This document shows positions 32,951 through 42,068 of a stretch of 47,738 nucleotides of DNA, piece after piece. The DNA comes from Nocardioides sp. J54. GTDB taxonomy: Bacteria > Actinomycetota > Actinomycetes > Propionibacteriales > Nocardioidaceae. Below the pieces are notes generated by a model. It searched no databases. It saw nothing but the letters and a program-made list of their open reading frames with translations, and was not told the origin of the DNA. The stretch's first letter is position 1; each line of letters opens with the position of its first letter. The stretch covers positions 1 through 47,738 of the forward strand of contig NZ_JAER01000033.1 in assembly GCF_000519005.1 (NCBI RefSeq), read 5' to 3'. Position numbers and translations under genes: made by a program.

Positions 32951-34357
32951 GTGACCCCACCGCCCAGTGCCCCTGACGAGCTCTGGCGCCGCGGGCCGGT
33001 CCTGACCCAGAGCGACCGACCGCTGGCGCGCTACGTCGCCCGGCCGATCCGCGAGTTCCTCCACGTCGAGTCCTCCGGCTCGGTGCTCCTGCTCGCCGCG
33101 ACCGTCGTCGCCCTGCTGTGGGTGAACCTCCCGGTCGACGGCTGGGCGTCCGGATACGACCACTTCTGGCACACGCCGATCGCGCTGGAGATCGGTGACT
33201 GGAGGCTCGAGGAGTCGCTCCAGCACTGGGTCAACGACGGCCTGATGACGATCTTCTTCTTCGTCGTCGGCCTCGAGATCAAGTACGAGCTGGTCCACGG
33301 CGACCTGCGCGACCCGCGCACCGCCGCCCTGCCGATCGTCGCCGCGGTCGGCGGGATGCTCGTCCCCGCGCTCATCTACGCCGTCATCGTCCGGGGTGGC
33401 CCCGACGCGGCGTCGGCGGGCTGGGGCATCCCGATGGCAACCGACATCGCGTTCGCCGTCGGCGTGCTCGGCATCCTCGGCCGCCGGGTGCCGTCCGCCG
33501 CGCGCCTGTTCCTGCTGACGCTGGCGATCGTCGACGACATCGGCGCGATCCTGGTGATCGCGGTCTTCTACACCGACGACCTCTCGCTGGCCTGGCTCGG
33601 CGCGGCGCTCGCCCTGCTCGCGGTCATGGCGCTGCTGCGGAGCTTCCGGGTGTGGGCGTTCTGGATCTACGTGCTGCTGGGCATCGCGACCTGGTTCACC
33701 CTGCTCCAGTCCGGCGTGCACGCCACGCTCGCCGGCGTCGCGATCGGCCTGCTCACCCCCGCCGTCGCGCTGCTGCGCAGCGAGGTGGCCACCGAGTTCG
33801 CCGCCGACGCCCTGCGCGACAACGACCTGGACGCGGACGAGCTCTACCGGCTGCGCTTCCTGGTCGCCGAGTCGGTGCCCGTCGTCGAGCGGCTCCAGGC
33901 GCGGCTGCACCCGCTGTCGTCGTACGTCGTGCTGCCGGTCTTCGCGCTGGCCAACGCCGGTGTCTCCCTCGACGGCATCGGGGACGCGGTCACCTCGGCG
34001 GTCGGCCTCGGCATCGGCGCCGGCCTGGTGATCGGCAAGCCGGTGGGCATCACCCTGGCCTGCTTCCTCGCGATCCGCCTCGGTGTCGGCCGGATGCCGA
34101 CCGGGACGTCGTGGCCGCAGATCATCGGCGTCGGGATGGTGGCCGGCATCGGCTTCACGGTCTCGCTCTTCATCGCCGGGCTGTCCTTCCCGGGCGAGGC
34201 GCTGCTGACCGACGAGGCGAAGGTCGGGATCCTGATGGCCTCGCTCGTCGCCGCGGTCCTCGGTGTCCTCATGCTCCTGGCTGCGACCGGCCGGACTACG
34301 CCCGAGGGCGAGGAACCAGCCGAGGAAGCACCTGCGACGAGCCGAGGAAGCGACTGA
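32951..34357 (+). CDS. nhaA: Na+/H+ antiporter NhaA
   Basis: 468 residues from GTG 32951; a GTG at 32915 would add 12 residues. Typical NhaA features: HWVNDGLMTIFFFVVGLEIK, GIPMATDIAFAVGVLGIL and the ion-binding Asp pair LTLAIVDDIGAILVIAVFY, then ALANAGVSLDG and GFTVSLFIAGLSF. It swaps two protons for one sodium, giving salt and pH tolerance. Longer than E. coli NhaA (388 aa) by N- and C-terminal hydrophilic tails. The 3' end overlaps the convergent split-barrel gene by 62 bases. Confidence 0.93.
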   Translation: MTPPPSAPDELWRRGPVLTQSDRPLARYVARPIREFLHVESSGSVLLLAATVVALLWVNLPVDGWASGYDHFWHTPIALEIGDWRLEESLQHWVNDGLMTIFFFVVGLEIKYELVHGDLRDPRTAALPIVAAVGGMLVPALIYAVIVRGGPDAASAGWGIPMATDIAFAVGVLGILGRRVPSAARLFLLTLAIVDDIGAILVIAVFYTDDLSLAWLGAALALLAVMALLRSFRVWAFWIYVLLGIATWFTLLQSGVHATLAGVAIGLLTPAVALLRSEVATEFAADALRDNDLDADELYRLRFLVAESVPVVERLQARLHPLSSYVVLPVFALANAGVSLDGIGDAVTSAVGLGIGAGLVIGKPVGITLACFLAIRLGVGRMPTGTSWPQIIGVGMVAGIGFTVSLFIAGLSFPGEALLTDEAKVGILMASLVAAVLGVLMLLAATGRTTPEGEEPAEEAPATSRGSD

Positions 34358-34733
34358 CGGTGATCCGCAGCGCGACCCGGGTCGGGTTCGGCCGCGGCTG
34401 CCGGTAGCGGGAGGCGTAGCGCTCGCACGCGCGGGCGACCGACTCCGCGTCGTCGAGCACCTCGGCGGTGCCGACGATCGTGGACCAGCGGGCGCCGTCG
34501 ACCTGGCTCACCGCGAGCCGCGGGTCGCGGCGCAGGTTGGCGGCCTTCTGCGAGCCGCCGTCGGTGATCACCCACGCGCACTGCTGCTCGGGGTCGAGCA
34601 CCGCGCCGACCGCGACCGCGTGCGGGGCGCCGTGCCGGTCGAGGGTGCTCAGCGTGCACAGGTGCCGCTCGGTCCAGAACTGCTCGAGCTCGGGCGGCAG
34701 GGCGGACCAGGTGACGGGTTGCCAGGTGGGCAT
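34296..34733 (-). CDS. PPOX-family flavin/F420 split-barrel protein
   Basis: 145 residues. Split beta-barrel of the pyridoxamine-phosphate-oxidase type: LCTLSTLDRHGAPHAVAVGA, GGSQKAANLRRDPRLAVSQV and WSTIVGTAEVLDD. In actinobacteria many small members (TIGR03618-like) bind F420 and reduce unknown substrates or biliverdin. Its 3' end runs 62 bases into nhaA on the other strand. Repeat locus B begins 24 bp upstream of its start, in the place where its promoter should be. Confidence 0.82.
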   Translation of the reverse strand: MPTWQPVTWSALPPELEQFWTERHLCTLSTLDRHGAPHAVAVGAVLDPEQQCAWVITDGGSQKAANLRRDPRLAVSQVDGARWSTIVGTAEVLDDAESVARACERYASRYRQPRPNPTRVALRITVSRFLGSSQVLPRLVPRPRA

Positions 34734-34756
34734 GGGGCCACCCTAGGCGGGCCTGC

Positions 34757-34840
34757 GCGCCGGACTGTGGCGGGCACAGTCCGGCGCACAGAGGCCGGTG
34801 GTTTCGAGGCTCGGCGCTGGGGCGCCTCGCACCTCAACCA
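34757..34840. repeat. Dispersed palindromic repeat, locus B
   Basis: A perfect 13-base hairpin, GCGCCGGACTGTG (34757-34769) / CACAGTCCGGCGC (34775-34787) with a five-base loop, is followed by the 42-bp imperfect palindrome at 34799-34840. The 42-mer is identical to the reverse complement of 421-462. This locus is the most complete copy (hairpin plus element). It lies between a split-barrel gene and acsA, with no HNH gene beside it. Confidence 0.85.
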
Positions 34841-34856
34841 CCGACCGCGGTGGAGG

Positions 34857-36857
34857 TCAGTCCTCGGTCGAGGAGGCCTGGCCGGCGGAGATGAGGTCCA
34901 TGATCGAGGCGTCGGCGAGGGTGGTGGTGTCACCGACGTTGCGGCCCTCGGCGACGTCGCGGAGCAGGCGGCGCATGATCTTGCCGGAGCGGGTCTTGGG
35001 CAGCTCGGGGACGATCATGATCTGCCGCGGCTTGGCGATCGGGCCGATCTCCTTGCGGACGTGGTCGGAGAGCTCCTTGACGATCTCCGGTCCGCCGTCC
35101 CCGGCCTCGTTGCGCAGGATGACGTACGCGACGACCGCCTGGCCGGTGTCGGGGTCCGAGGCGCCGACGACGGCGGACTCGGCGACCTTCGGGTGCGACA
35201 CGAGGGCCGACTCGATCTCGGTGGTCGACAGCCGGTGGCCGGAGACGTTCATGACGTCGTCGACGCGGCCGAGGACCCAGATGTCGCCGTCGTCGTCCTT
35301 CTTGGCGCCGTCGCCGGCGAAGTAGTAGGCCCCGCGGTCGTTGGTTGCCTTGAAGCGGGACCAGTAGGTGTCGACGTAGCGCTGGTCGTCGCCCCAGATG
35401 GTGCGCAGCATGGAGGGCCACGGCGAGGTGACGACGAGGTAGCCGCCGGAGCCGTTCGGGACCGGCGTGCCCTCGTCGTCGACGACCTCGGCCTCGATGC
35501 CGGGGATCGCGGTCATCGCCGAGCCGGGCTTGCCGGCGGTGACGCCGGGCAGCGGGGAGATCATGATCGCGCCGGTCTCGGTCTGCCACCACGTGTCGAC
35601 GACCGGGGTGCGGTCGCCGCCGATGACGTGGCGGTACCAGACGTAGGCCTCGGGGTTGATCGGCTCGCCCACCGAGCCGAGGATGCGCAGGCTGGAGAGG
35701 TCGAACTGGTCGGGGACCTCGTGGCCCTGCTTCATGAAGGAGCGGATCGCGGTGGGCGCGGTGTAGAAGATCGTGACCTTGTGGTCCTGGATGATCTTCC
35801 ACCAGCGGCCCGGCTCGGGGGAGTCCGGCGTGCCCTCGTAGAGGACCTGGGTGGCGCCGTTGGCCAGCGGGCCGTAGACGATGTAGGAGTGGCCGGTGAC
35901 CCAGCCGATGTCGGCGGTGCACCAGTAGACGTCGGTGTCGGCCTTGAGGTCGAAGACCGCGTGGTGGGTGTAGGCCGCACCGACGAGGTAGCCGCCGGTG
36001 GTGTGCAGGATGCCCTTGGGCTTGCCGGTGGTGCCGGAGGTGTACATGACGTAGAGCGGGTGCTCGGCGTCGAAGGCCTCGGGGGTGTGCTCGGTCGAGG
36101 CCGAGCCCACCACGTCGTGCCACCAGACGTCGACGCTGTCGTCCCACGCGACCTCCTGGCCGGTACGACGGACCACGACGACCTTCTCGATCTTGTCGGT
36201 CTTCGTGCGGGCCTCGTCGACGGCAGGCTTGAGCGCGGAGGGCGCGCCGCGGCGGTAGCCGCCGTCGGCGGTGATGACGACCCTGGCCTCGCAGTCGTCG
36301 ACGCGGGAGGCGAGGGCGTCGGCGGAGAAGCCGCCGAAGACCACGGTGTGCGGGGCACCGATGCGCGCGCAGGCGAGCATCGCGACGATCGCCTCGGGGA
36401 TCATCGGCATGTAGATCGCGACCCGGTCACCCGTGCCGACCCCGAGGGCGGTGAGCGCGTTCGCGGCCTGGGACACCTCGTCCTTGAGCTGGGCGTAGGT
36501 GATGTCGCGGCTGTCGTCGACGGGCTCGCCGACCCAGTGGATGGCCACCTTGTCGCCGCGGCCGGCCTCGACGTGGCGGTCCACGCAGTTGTAGGCGGCG
36601 TTGAGGGTGCCCCCGGTGAACCACTTGGCGAAGGGGGCGTCGGACCAGTCGAGGACCTGGTCCCACGTGCTGGCCCAGGTCAGACGTTCGGCCTGGGTGG
36701 CCCAGAAGCCCTCACGGTCGGCCTTCGCAGCGTCGTACGCCTTTGCGGTGAGGTTCGCGTTCGCGGCGAGCTCGGCGGGCGGCTCGAAGCGGCGGTCCTC
36801 CTTCAACAGGTTGGCGAGGGTCTGCTCCGTGGAGGAAGGGGCTGTCTGGTCGCTCAC
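34857..36857 (-). CDS. acsA: Acetyl-CoA synthetase (AMP-forming)
   Basis: 666 residues from GTG 36857 (GGAG six bases upstream); a GTG at 36920 is in frame. Adenylating-enzyme signature YTSGTTGKPKG, acetate-pocket region WWQTETGAIMISPLPG, hinge GRVDDVMNVSGHR, and the C-terminal PKTRSGKIMRR whose lysine is the known acetylation switch of this family. It makes acetyl-CoA from acetate, ATP and CoA through acetyl-AMP. Downstream of actP on the same strand after a strong hairpin, so separately terminated but functionally linked to acetate uptake. Confidence 0.96.
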   Translation of the reverse strand: MSDQTAPSSTEQTLANLLKEDRRFEPPAELAANANLTAKAYDAAKADREGFWATQAERLTWASTWDQVLDWSDAPFAKWFTGGTLNAAYNCVDRHVEAGRGDKVAIHWVGEPVDDSRDITYAQLKDEVSQAANALTALGVGTGDRVAIYMPMIPEAIVAMLACARIGAPHTVVFGGFSADALASRVDDCEARVVITADGGYRRGAPSALKPAVDEARTKTDKIEKVVVVRRTGQEVAWDDSVDVWWHDVVGSASTEHTPEAFDAEHPLYVMYTSGTTGKPKGILHTTGGYLVGAAYTHHAVFDLKADTDVYWCTADIGWVTGHSYIVYGPLANGATQVLYEGTPDSPEPGRWWKIIQDHKVTIFYTAPTAIRSFMKQGHEVPDQFDLSSLRILGSVGEPINPEAYVWYRHVIGGDRTPVVDTWWQTETGAIMISPLPGVTAGKPGSAMTAIPGIEAEVVDDEGTPVPNGSGGYLVVTSPWPSMLRTIWGDDQRYVDTYWSRFKATNDRGAYYFAGDGAKKDDDGDIWVLGRVDDVMNVSGHRLSTTEIESALVSHPKVAESAVVGASDPDTGQAVVAYVILRNEAGDGGPEIVKELSDHVRKEIGPIAKPRQIMIVPELPKTRSGKIMRRLLRDVAEGRNVGDTTTLADASIMDLISAGQASSTED

Positions 36858-36891
36858 GGTTGTCTCCTGCTCGATCGGGGTGCCACTGGTC

Positions 36892-36919
36892 ACATTAGGA
36901 CCCACGGGAAGTGTGGTCA
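36892..36919 (-). promoter_or_regulatory. Candidate acsA promoter
   Basis: On the minus strand TGACCA (36919-36914) and TAATGT (36897-36892) are spaced by 16 bases, 35 bases before the GTG at 36857. The -10 fits TAnnnT well and the -35 is partial. Positional evidence only. Confidence 0.35.
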
Positions 36920-36956
36920 CCAGGGGTTGCGTCCTGGTTGCGGCGGGGGAGCGGGC

Positions 36957-36995
36957 GGGAGGCCGGGGCGGGCGCGACGCCCACCCCGGCCTCCC
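36957..36995 (-). terminator. Strong hairpin after actP
   Basis: GGGAGGCCGGGG (36957-36968) pairs with CCCCGGCCTCCC (36984-36995), and GGGC (36970-36973) with GCCC (36979-36982), separated by one C/A mismatch and a five-base loop. It begins 11 bases after the actP stop on the minus strand. There is no T-run; I take it as the actP-operon terminator. Confidence 0.7.
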
Positions 36996-37005
36996 TGGTC
37001 CCCCG

Positions 37006-38646
37006 TCAGTGCTGGACGGCCTGCTCGGCGCCCGCGCCGGTCAGCGCGCGGACCTCGAGCTCGGTGAACCGCTCCTCGGCGGCCGGCTCCTTCGACGTGA
37101 CCGTCCCGAGCCAGCCGAAGAAGAAGCCCAGCGGGATCGACAGCAGGCCCGGGTTCTCCAGCGGGAACCAGTGGAAGTCGACCCCCAGCGGGAAGAGCGC
37201 CTTGCTGATGGTCTCGCCCTCGGCGTTGACGCCCGTCTTGCCCGACACGACGGGCGAGAAGAACACGAGCGTGATGGCCGAGAGCAGGCCGCCGTAGATG
37301 CTCCAGGTGGCGCCGCGGGTGTTGAAGCGCCGCCAGAACATGTTGTAGACGATCGACGGCAGGTTCGCCGACGCCGCGACCGCGAAGGCCAGCGCCACCA
37401 GGAACGCGATGTTGAGGTTGCGGGCCGGGATGGCCAGCAGGATCGCGACGATGCCCAGGCCGGCGGCGGCGTACCGCGTCACCCGGATCTCCTCCGCCTC
37501 GGTCGCCTGGCCCTTGCGGATGACGGAGTTGTAGATGTCGTGCGCCACCGACGTCGACGACGTCAGGGTGAGCCCGGCGACCACGGCGAGGATGGTCGCG
37601 AACGCGACCGCGGAGATCAGTGCGAGCAGGATCGCGCCCCCGGTCGACCCGGCGCCGCCACCGACCGCCTCCGCGAGGAGCGGGGAGGCGAGGTTGCCGT
37701 CGCTGGTGGCGACGTCGCTGCCGGCGCCCGTGTTCAGCAGGGCCGCGGCACCGAAGCCGAGGACCAGGGTGAACAGGTAGAAGACGCCGATCAGGCCGAT
37801 CGCCCACAGCACCGACTTCCGCGCGTCGCGCGAGGTCGGCACCGTGTAGAAGCGGACCAGGATGTGCGGCAGCCCCGCGGTGCCGAGCACCAGGGCGATG
37901 CCGAGGCTGACGAAGTCGAGCTTGCTCGTGAGGTCGGCCCCGTACTTGAGGCCGGGCTCGAGGAAGCCCTCCTTGCCCGACGTCGACTGTGCCGCACCGA
38001 GCAGCTCGGAGAGGTTGAAGTCGAACTTCGCGAGGACCAGGACGACGATGAGCGCCGAGCCGGTCATCAGCAGGACCGCCTTGACGATCTGCACCCAGGT
38101 CGTGCCCTTCATGCCGCCGACCGTGACGTAGATGATCATCAGCGCGCCGACACCGGCGATGACCGCGCTGATGGCGAGGGTGTTGGACTTGTCGATGCCG
38201 AGCAGCAGCACCACGAGGCTGCCCGCGCCGACCATCTGGGCCAGCAGGTAGAAGATCGACACGACGACGGTGGACGTCGCGGCCGCCGTACGGACCGGGC
38301 GCTGCCGCATCCGGTAGGCCAGCTGGTCGGCCATCGTGAACTTGCCGGAGTTGCGCAGCATCTCGGCGACGAGCAGCAGCGCGACCAGCCACGCGACCAG
38401 GAAGCCGATCGAGTAGAGGAAGCCGTCGTAGCCGGCCAGCGCGATGGCGCCGGAGATGCCGAGGAAGGACGCGGCCGACATGTAGTCACCGCCGATGGCG
38501 AGGCCGTTCTGGAAGCCGGAGAAGGACCGGCCGCCGGCGTAGAAGTCCGTGGCGCCGCTGGTGTTGCGGCTCGCGCGGATGGTGACGAAGAGGGTGAGTG
38601 CGACGACCGCGAGGAAGAGCCCCGCGGTGAGGACCTGGTCGTTCAT
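37006..38646 (-). CDS. actP: Cation/acetate symporter ActP (solute:sodium symporter family)
   Basis: 546 residues, ATG overlapping the DUF485 stop by one base (TGATG). About 13 helices; SSS-family marks include GGDYMSAASFLGISGAIALA, GTAGLPHILVRFYTVP, VVAGLTLTSSTSVAHDIYN and ATILAVVAG. It takes up acetate and other short monocarboxylates with sodium or protons. The gene pair DUF485-actP plus the nearby acsA repeats the E. coli acs-yjcH-actP set in a different order. Confidence 0.95.
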   Translation of the reverse strand: MNDQVLTAGLFLAVVALTLFVTIRASRNTSGATDFYAGGRSFSGFQNGLAIGGDYMSAASFLGISGAIALAGYDGFLYSIGFLVAWLVALLLVAEMLRNSGKFTMADQLAYRMRQRPVRTAAATSTVVVSIFYLLAQMVGAGSLVVLLLGIDKSNTLAISAVIAGVGALMIIYVTVGGMKGTTWVQIVKAVLLMTGSALIVVLVLAKFDFNLSELLGAAQSTSGKEGFLEPGLKYGADLTSKLDFVSLGIALVLGTAGLPHILVRFYTVPTSRDARKSVLWAIGLIGVFYLFTLVLGFGAAALLNTGAGSDVATSDGNLASPLLAEAVGGGAGSTGGAILLALISAVAFATILAVVAGLTLTSSTSVAHDIYNSVIRKGQATEAEEIRVTRYAAAGLGIVAILLAIPARNLNIAFLVALAFAVAASANLPSIVYNMFWRRFNTRGATWSIYGGLLSAITLVFFSPVVSGKTGVNAEGETISKALFPLGVDFHWFPLENPGLLSIPLGFFFGWLGTVTSKEPAAEERFTELEVRALTGAGAEQAVQH

Positions 38647-39014
38647 CAGTGACTGCTCCTGCCCTGGTTCGGCTTGCCGGCGAGGGAGATGAACCGCTCG
38701 TCGAGCTCGCGGGCCAGCGGGTCGAGGCGCTTGGTCGAGTAGCCGCTGTAGAGCCACGCGATGAGGAAGGTCGTCGCGAACTGCAGCAGGCCGAGGACCA
38801 GCGCGACGTTGATGTTGCCGATGACCTGGCCGCTCATGAAGTCGCCGGCCCACATCGACAGCACGACGTAGGTCAGGTACCAGACCAGGAAGGCGACGGT
38901 CGCCGGGATGGCGAAGCCGCGGTAACGGCGCTTCAGCTCGGCGAACTCCTGCGAGGCGTGCAGCTCGTCGTACACGGGATCGTGGCGGGCGGCCACGTCG
39001 GGCTCGGATGACAC
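38646..39014 (-). CDS. DUF485 (YjcH-like) small membrane protein
   Basis: 122 residues from a GTG with GGAGGA upstream. A soluble N-terminus (YDELHASQEFAELKRRYRGF) precedes two helices (IPATVAFLVWYLTYVVLSMW and VALVLGLLQFATTFLIAWLY), the DUF485 pattern. It is always found with ActP-type symporters and is thought to assist them; the mechanism is unknown. One-base overlap with actP. The 262-bp upstream region (39015-39276) is shared with the siderophore operon and holds the iron box; no other clear element is seen there. Confidence 0.9.
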   Translation of the reverse strand: MSSEPDVAARHDPVYDELHASQEFAELKRRYRGFAIPATVAFLVWYLTYVVLSMWAGDFMSGQVIGNINVALVLGLLQFATTFLIAWLYSGYSTKRLDPLARELDERFISLAGKPNQGRSSH

Positions 39015-39241
39015 GGGTTCCTCCTGGGTCGTGCGGTGTGACCGCGGTCACGGCCGTCCTCGACGCTAGGAGCGGGGGCCGCCGGCACGGCAGGGGTGCG
39101 GTCCGGTGCTGCGGCGAGTGGGGACGGCTTGTCGGTGAACGGTCGGTCCGGCGCGACGAACGGCGCGGGAGCGGGCCTGGCCCGGCCCCGGCTGTGACCC
39201 GAGGCACACGCCGGCGGGGTGACAAGGCGAGAGCCATCTGT

Positions 39242-39260
39242 TTAGGTAAGGCTTACCTAT
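39242..39260 (+). promoter_or_regulatory. DtxR/IdeR iron box before the siderophore operon
   Basis: TTAGGTAAGGCTTACCTAT is an almost perfect 19-base palindrome (only the last base breaks symmetry) that matches the DtxR/IdeR/DmdR consensus TTAGGTTAGGCTAACCTAA closely. It ends 16 bases before the decarboxylase TTG and precedes its GGAGGT ribosome site. Iron-loaded DtxR-type repressor should switch the operon off; low iron turns it on. Confidence 0.88.
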
Positions 39261-39276
39261 CTCGGAGGTAACTGCC

Positions 39277-40755
39277 TTGCGTGTCCCACCGCTCCCGCTG
39301 CACCACGTCTTCCACCCCGACAACGCCGACCACTATGCCGACGTCATCGGCAGCGGCCTCGACCACCTGCTCCGCCACCTCAAGGGCGTGGCCGGCCCGG
39401 CGACCGGGCGCCAGCCCGACGAGGCCGCAGCCCGCGTCGCTGCGGTCGACCTCGACCGGCCGCTCGACGGCATCGATGCCGTCCTCGGCGAGGTGTCCGA
39501 GCTCTGGCTCGACGACGCCGTCTGGTTCCACGAGAAGCGGTACGCCGCCCACCTGAACTGCCCGGTCGTCGTCCCGGCCCTGCTCGCGGAGCTCTTCGTC
39601 GCCTCGGTCAACAGCTCGCTCGACACCTTCGACCAGAGCGTCGGCGGCACCTTCATCGAGCGCCGGCTGGTCGAGTGGACGGCCGGGCGGATCGGCTTCG
39701 GTCCCGAGGCCGACGGCGTCTTCACCAGCGGCGGCAGCCAGTCCAACCTGCAGGGCCTGCTGCTGGCCCGTGGCCGGCATGAACGCGTGCCCGCCGAGCG
39801 GCTGCGCATCCTGGCCTCGGCCGAGAGCCACTTCTCGGTGCAGAAGTCCGCCCGCCTGCTCGGCCTGGGCGAGGAGTCCGTCGTCAGCGTGCCGACCGAC
39901 GCGCGGCACCGAATGGACCCCGCGGCGCTCGAGCGCTCCCTCGCGGCCTGCACGGACCTCGGCCTCCGGCCGATGGCGGTCGTCGCGACGGCCGGCACCA
40001 CCGACTTCGGTGCGATCGACCCGCTGCCGGAGGTCGCCGACCTCGCCCGTGCCTACGACGCCTGGCTGCACGTCGACGCGGCGTACGGCGGCGGCCTGCT
40101 GGTCTCGCCGACCCGGCGCGACCGGCTCGACGGCATCGACCGCGCCGACTCGGTGACGGTCGACTTCCACAAGACCTTCTTCCAGCCGGTGTCCTCCAGC
40201 GCCATCATCGTGCGCGACCGCGCCACCCTGCGCCCGGCCACCTGGCACGCCGACTACCTCAACCCGCGCGAGGCCACGACCCCCAACCAGGTCGACAAGA
40301 GCCTGCAGACCACCCGTCGGTTCGACGCCCTCAAGCTCTGGCTGACCCTGCGCACGATGGGTCCCGAGCTGGTGGGTCGGTACGTCGACGCGGTCATCGA
40401 CCTCGCCACCGAGGTGCACCGCCGGGTCGTGGACCTGCCGGACCTCGAGTGCGCCGCCGCGCCGGAGCTGAGCACCCTGGTCCTCCGCTACCGGCCGGCG
40501 GGGCGCGAGCTCGACGACGCTGCGCTCGGCCGGCTCAACACCGCGATCCGCGCGGAGCTCTACGCCAGCGGCACCGCGATGGTCGCGGCGACGAAGGTCG
40601 ACGGTGTTCAGTTCCTCAAGCTCACCCTGCTCAACCCGATGGCCACCGCCGACGACGTCGTGGGGATCATCGACACCGTCCGCGAGGTCGGGGAACGGCT
40701 CGCCGGCGAGCTCGACCCGCCGGCGGTCGTGCCGGTGGCGGAGGTGGTCCGGTGA
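39277..40755 (+). CDS. desA: PLP-dependent decarboxylase, DesA-like (siderophore diamine)
   Basis: 492 residues from TTG 39277, with GGAGGTAAC eight bases upstream and no better start. Group II decarboxylase: HFSVQKSARLLGLG, the cofactor Asp in LHVDAAYGGG, and PLP lysine Lys299 in VDFHKTFFQ. DesA forms cadaverine from lysine as step 1 of desferrioxamine synthesis; ornithine or diaminobutyrate as substrate cannot be ruled out. First gene of a five-gene operon directly under an iron box, with GTGA overlap to the hydroxylase. Confidence 0.9.
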   Translation: MRVPPLPLHHVFHPDNADHYADVIGSGLDHLLRHLKGVAGPATGRQPDEAAARVAAVDLDRPLDGIDAVLGEVSELWLDDAVWFHEKRYAAHLNCPVVVPALLAELFVASVNSSLDTFDQSVGGTFIERRLVEWTAGRIGFGPEADGVFTSGGSQSNLQGLLLARGRHERVPAERLRILASAESHFSVQKSARLLGLGEESVVSVPTDARHRMDPAALERSLAACTDLGLRPMAVVATAGTTDFGAIDPLPEVADLARAYDAWLHVDAAYGGGLLVSPTRRDRLDGIDRADSVTVDFHKTFFQPVSSSAIIVRDRATLRPATWHADYLNPREATTPNQVDKSLQTTRRFDALKLWLTLRTMGPELVGRYVDAVIDLATEVHRRVVDLPDLECAAAPELSTLVLRYRPAGRELDDAALGRLNTAIRAELYASGTAMVAATKVDGVQFLKLTLLNPMATADDVVGIIDTVREVGERLAGELDPPAVVPVAEVVR

Positions 40756-42068
40756 GGGCGCACGACTTCGTCGCGGTCGGCCTCGGCCCGTTCAACCTCG
40801 GCCTCGCCGCGCTCTCCGAGCCGCTGCGCTCCGGCGGCGAGCTGGACGGCGTCTTCCTCGAGGCCCGCGACCGCTTCGCCTGGCACCCCGGCATGCTGCT
40901 CGACGACGCGACGCTGCAGGTGCCCTTCCTCGCCGACCTGGTGACGATGGCGGATCCGACCTCGCGCTGGTCCTTCCTCAGCTACCTCAAGCAGCACGGC
41001 CACCTCTACCCGTTCTACATCCGCGAGAGCTTCTACCCGCTGCGCCGCGAGTACGACGACTACTGCCGGTGGGCCGCCGAGTCGCTGCCCGGCATCCGCT
41101 TCGGCGAGCAGGTCACCGACGTCGAGCACGACGGCACGGCGTACCTCGTGCACAGCGCGACCGGCGAGACCTTCCGTGCCCGGCGCCTGGTGCTGGGCGT
41201 CGGGACGTCGCCACGGGTGCCGGCCGCGCTGCAGGGCGTGCTCGACGCGGAGGGACCGGCGGTCGTGACCCACTCCGCCGACTACCTCGCGCACCGCGAG
41301 GCGCTGCAGCGGCAGGAGCGGATCACCGTCGTCGGCAGCGGGCAGAGCGCCGCGGAGGTCTACCACGACCTGCTGTCCGCGGCCCCGGACCACGGCTACG
41401 AGCTGGTGTGGCTGACGCGCAGCCCGCGCTTCTTCCCGATGGAGTACACCAAGCTCACCCTCGAGATGACCTCGCCCGAGTACGGCGCCTACCACCGCGC
41501 GCTGCCGATGGAGGTCCGCGACCGGCTGGCTCGCGAGCAGCGCCACCTCTTCAAGGGGATCAGTGGCGACCTGGTCGACGCCATCTCCGACCTGCACTAC
41601 CAGCAGCGGGTGACCGGTGACGGTCCGCGCACGACGCTGCTCACCCACACCGAGGTGCGGGGCGCCCGGGTGCTGCCAGACGAGGGCGGGGTCGGGCTGG
41701 ACCTCCTGCACGCCGAGACCGGCGAGGAATTCGCCCTCTGCACCGGGGGTCTGGTGCTCGCCACCGGCTACGGCCCGACCGAGCCGGCGTTCCTGCAGGG
41801 CGTCGAGGACCGGGTCCGGCGCGACGCGCGCGGACGGTACGACGTCGCCGAGGACTACTCGGTCGACGTGGCCGGCGGCGAGATCTTCGTGCAGAACGCC
41901 GAGGAGCACACCCACTCGCTGCTCGCGCCGGACCTCGGCATGGGGCCCTTCCGCAACTCCGTGATCCTCGCGTCGATGCTGGGCCGCGAGGCCTACCCCG
42001 TCGAGAAGCGGATCGCCGTGCAGACCTTCGGGGTGCCCGACCACCTGAGGACGGAGGCCGCCCGATGA
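40752..42068 (+). CDS. desB: Amine/lysine N-hydroxylase, DesB-like (SidA/IucD/PvdA family)
   Basis: 438 residues from a GTG overlapping the desA stop. FAD site VGLGPFNLGLAAL, substrate loop FAWHPGMLLDDATLQVPFLA, then LVTMADPTSRWSFLSYLKQH, NADPH site VVGSGQSAAEVYHD and the late ATGYGPTEP motif. It hydroxylates the terminal amine of cadaverine (or a similar diamine) using NADPH and O2, creating the N-hydroxy group for hydroxamate iron binding. ATGA overlap with the acyltransferase-synthetase fusion downstream. Confidence 0.92.
   Translation: MRAHDFVAVGLGPFNLGLAALSEPLRSGGELDGVFLEARDRFAWHPGMLLDDATLQVPFLADLVTMADPTSRWSFLSYLKQHGHLYPFYIRESFYPLRREYDDYCRWAAESLPGIRFGEQVTDVEHDGTAYLVHSATGETFRARRLVLGVGTSPRVPAALQGVLDAEGPAVVTHSADYLAHREALQRQERITVVGSGQSAAEVYHDLLSAAPDHGYELVWLTRSPRFFPMEYTKLTLEMTSPEYGAYHRALPMEVRDRLAREQRHLFKGISGDLVDAISDLHYQQRVTGDGPRTTLLTHTEVRGARVLPDEGGVGLDLLHAETGEEFALCTGGLVLATGYGPTEPAFLQGVEDRVRRDARGRYDVAEDYSVDVAGGEIFVQNAEEHTHSLLAPDLGMGPFRNSVILASMLGREAYPVEKRIAVQTFGVPDHLRTEAAR

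Noticed and set aside
34263..37067. 934-codon open frame on the plus strand over acsA
   Set aside because: Gly/Asp/Val-rich product with no known motif, lying opposite a secure acetyl-CoA synthetase gene.
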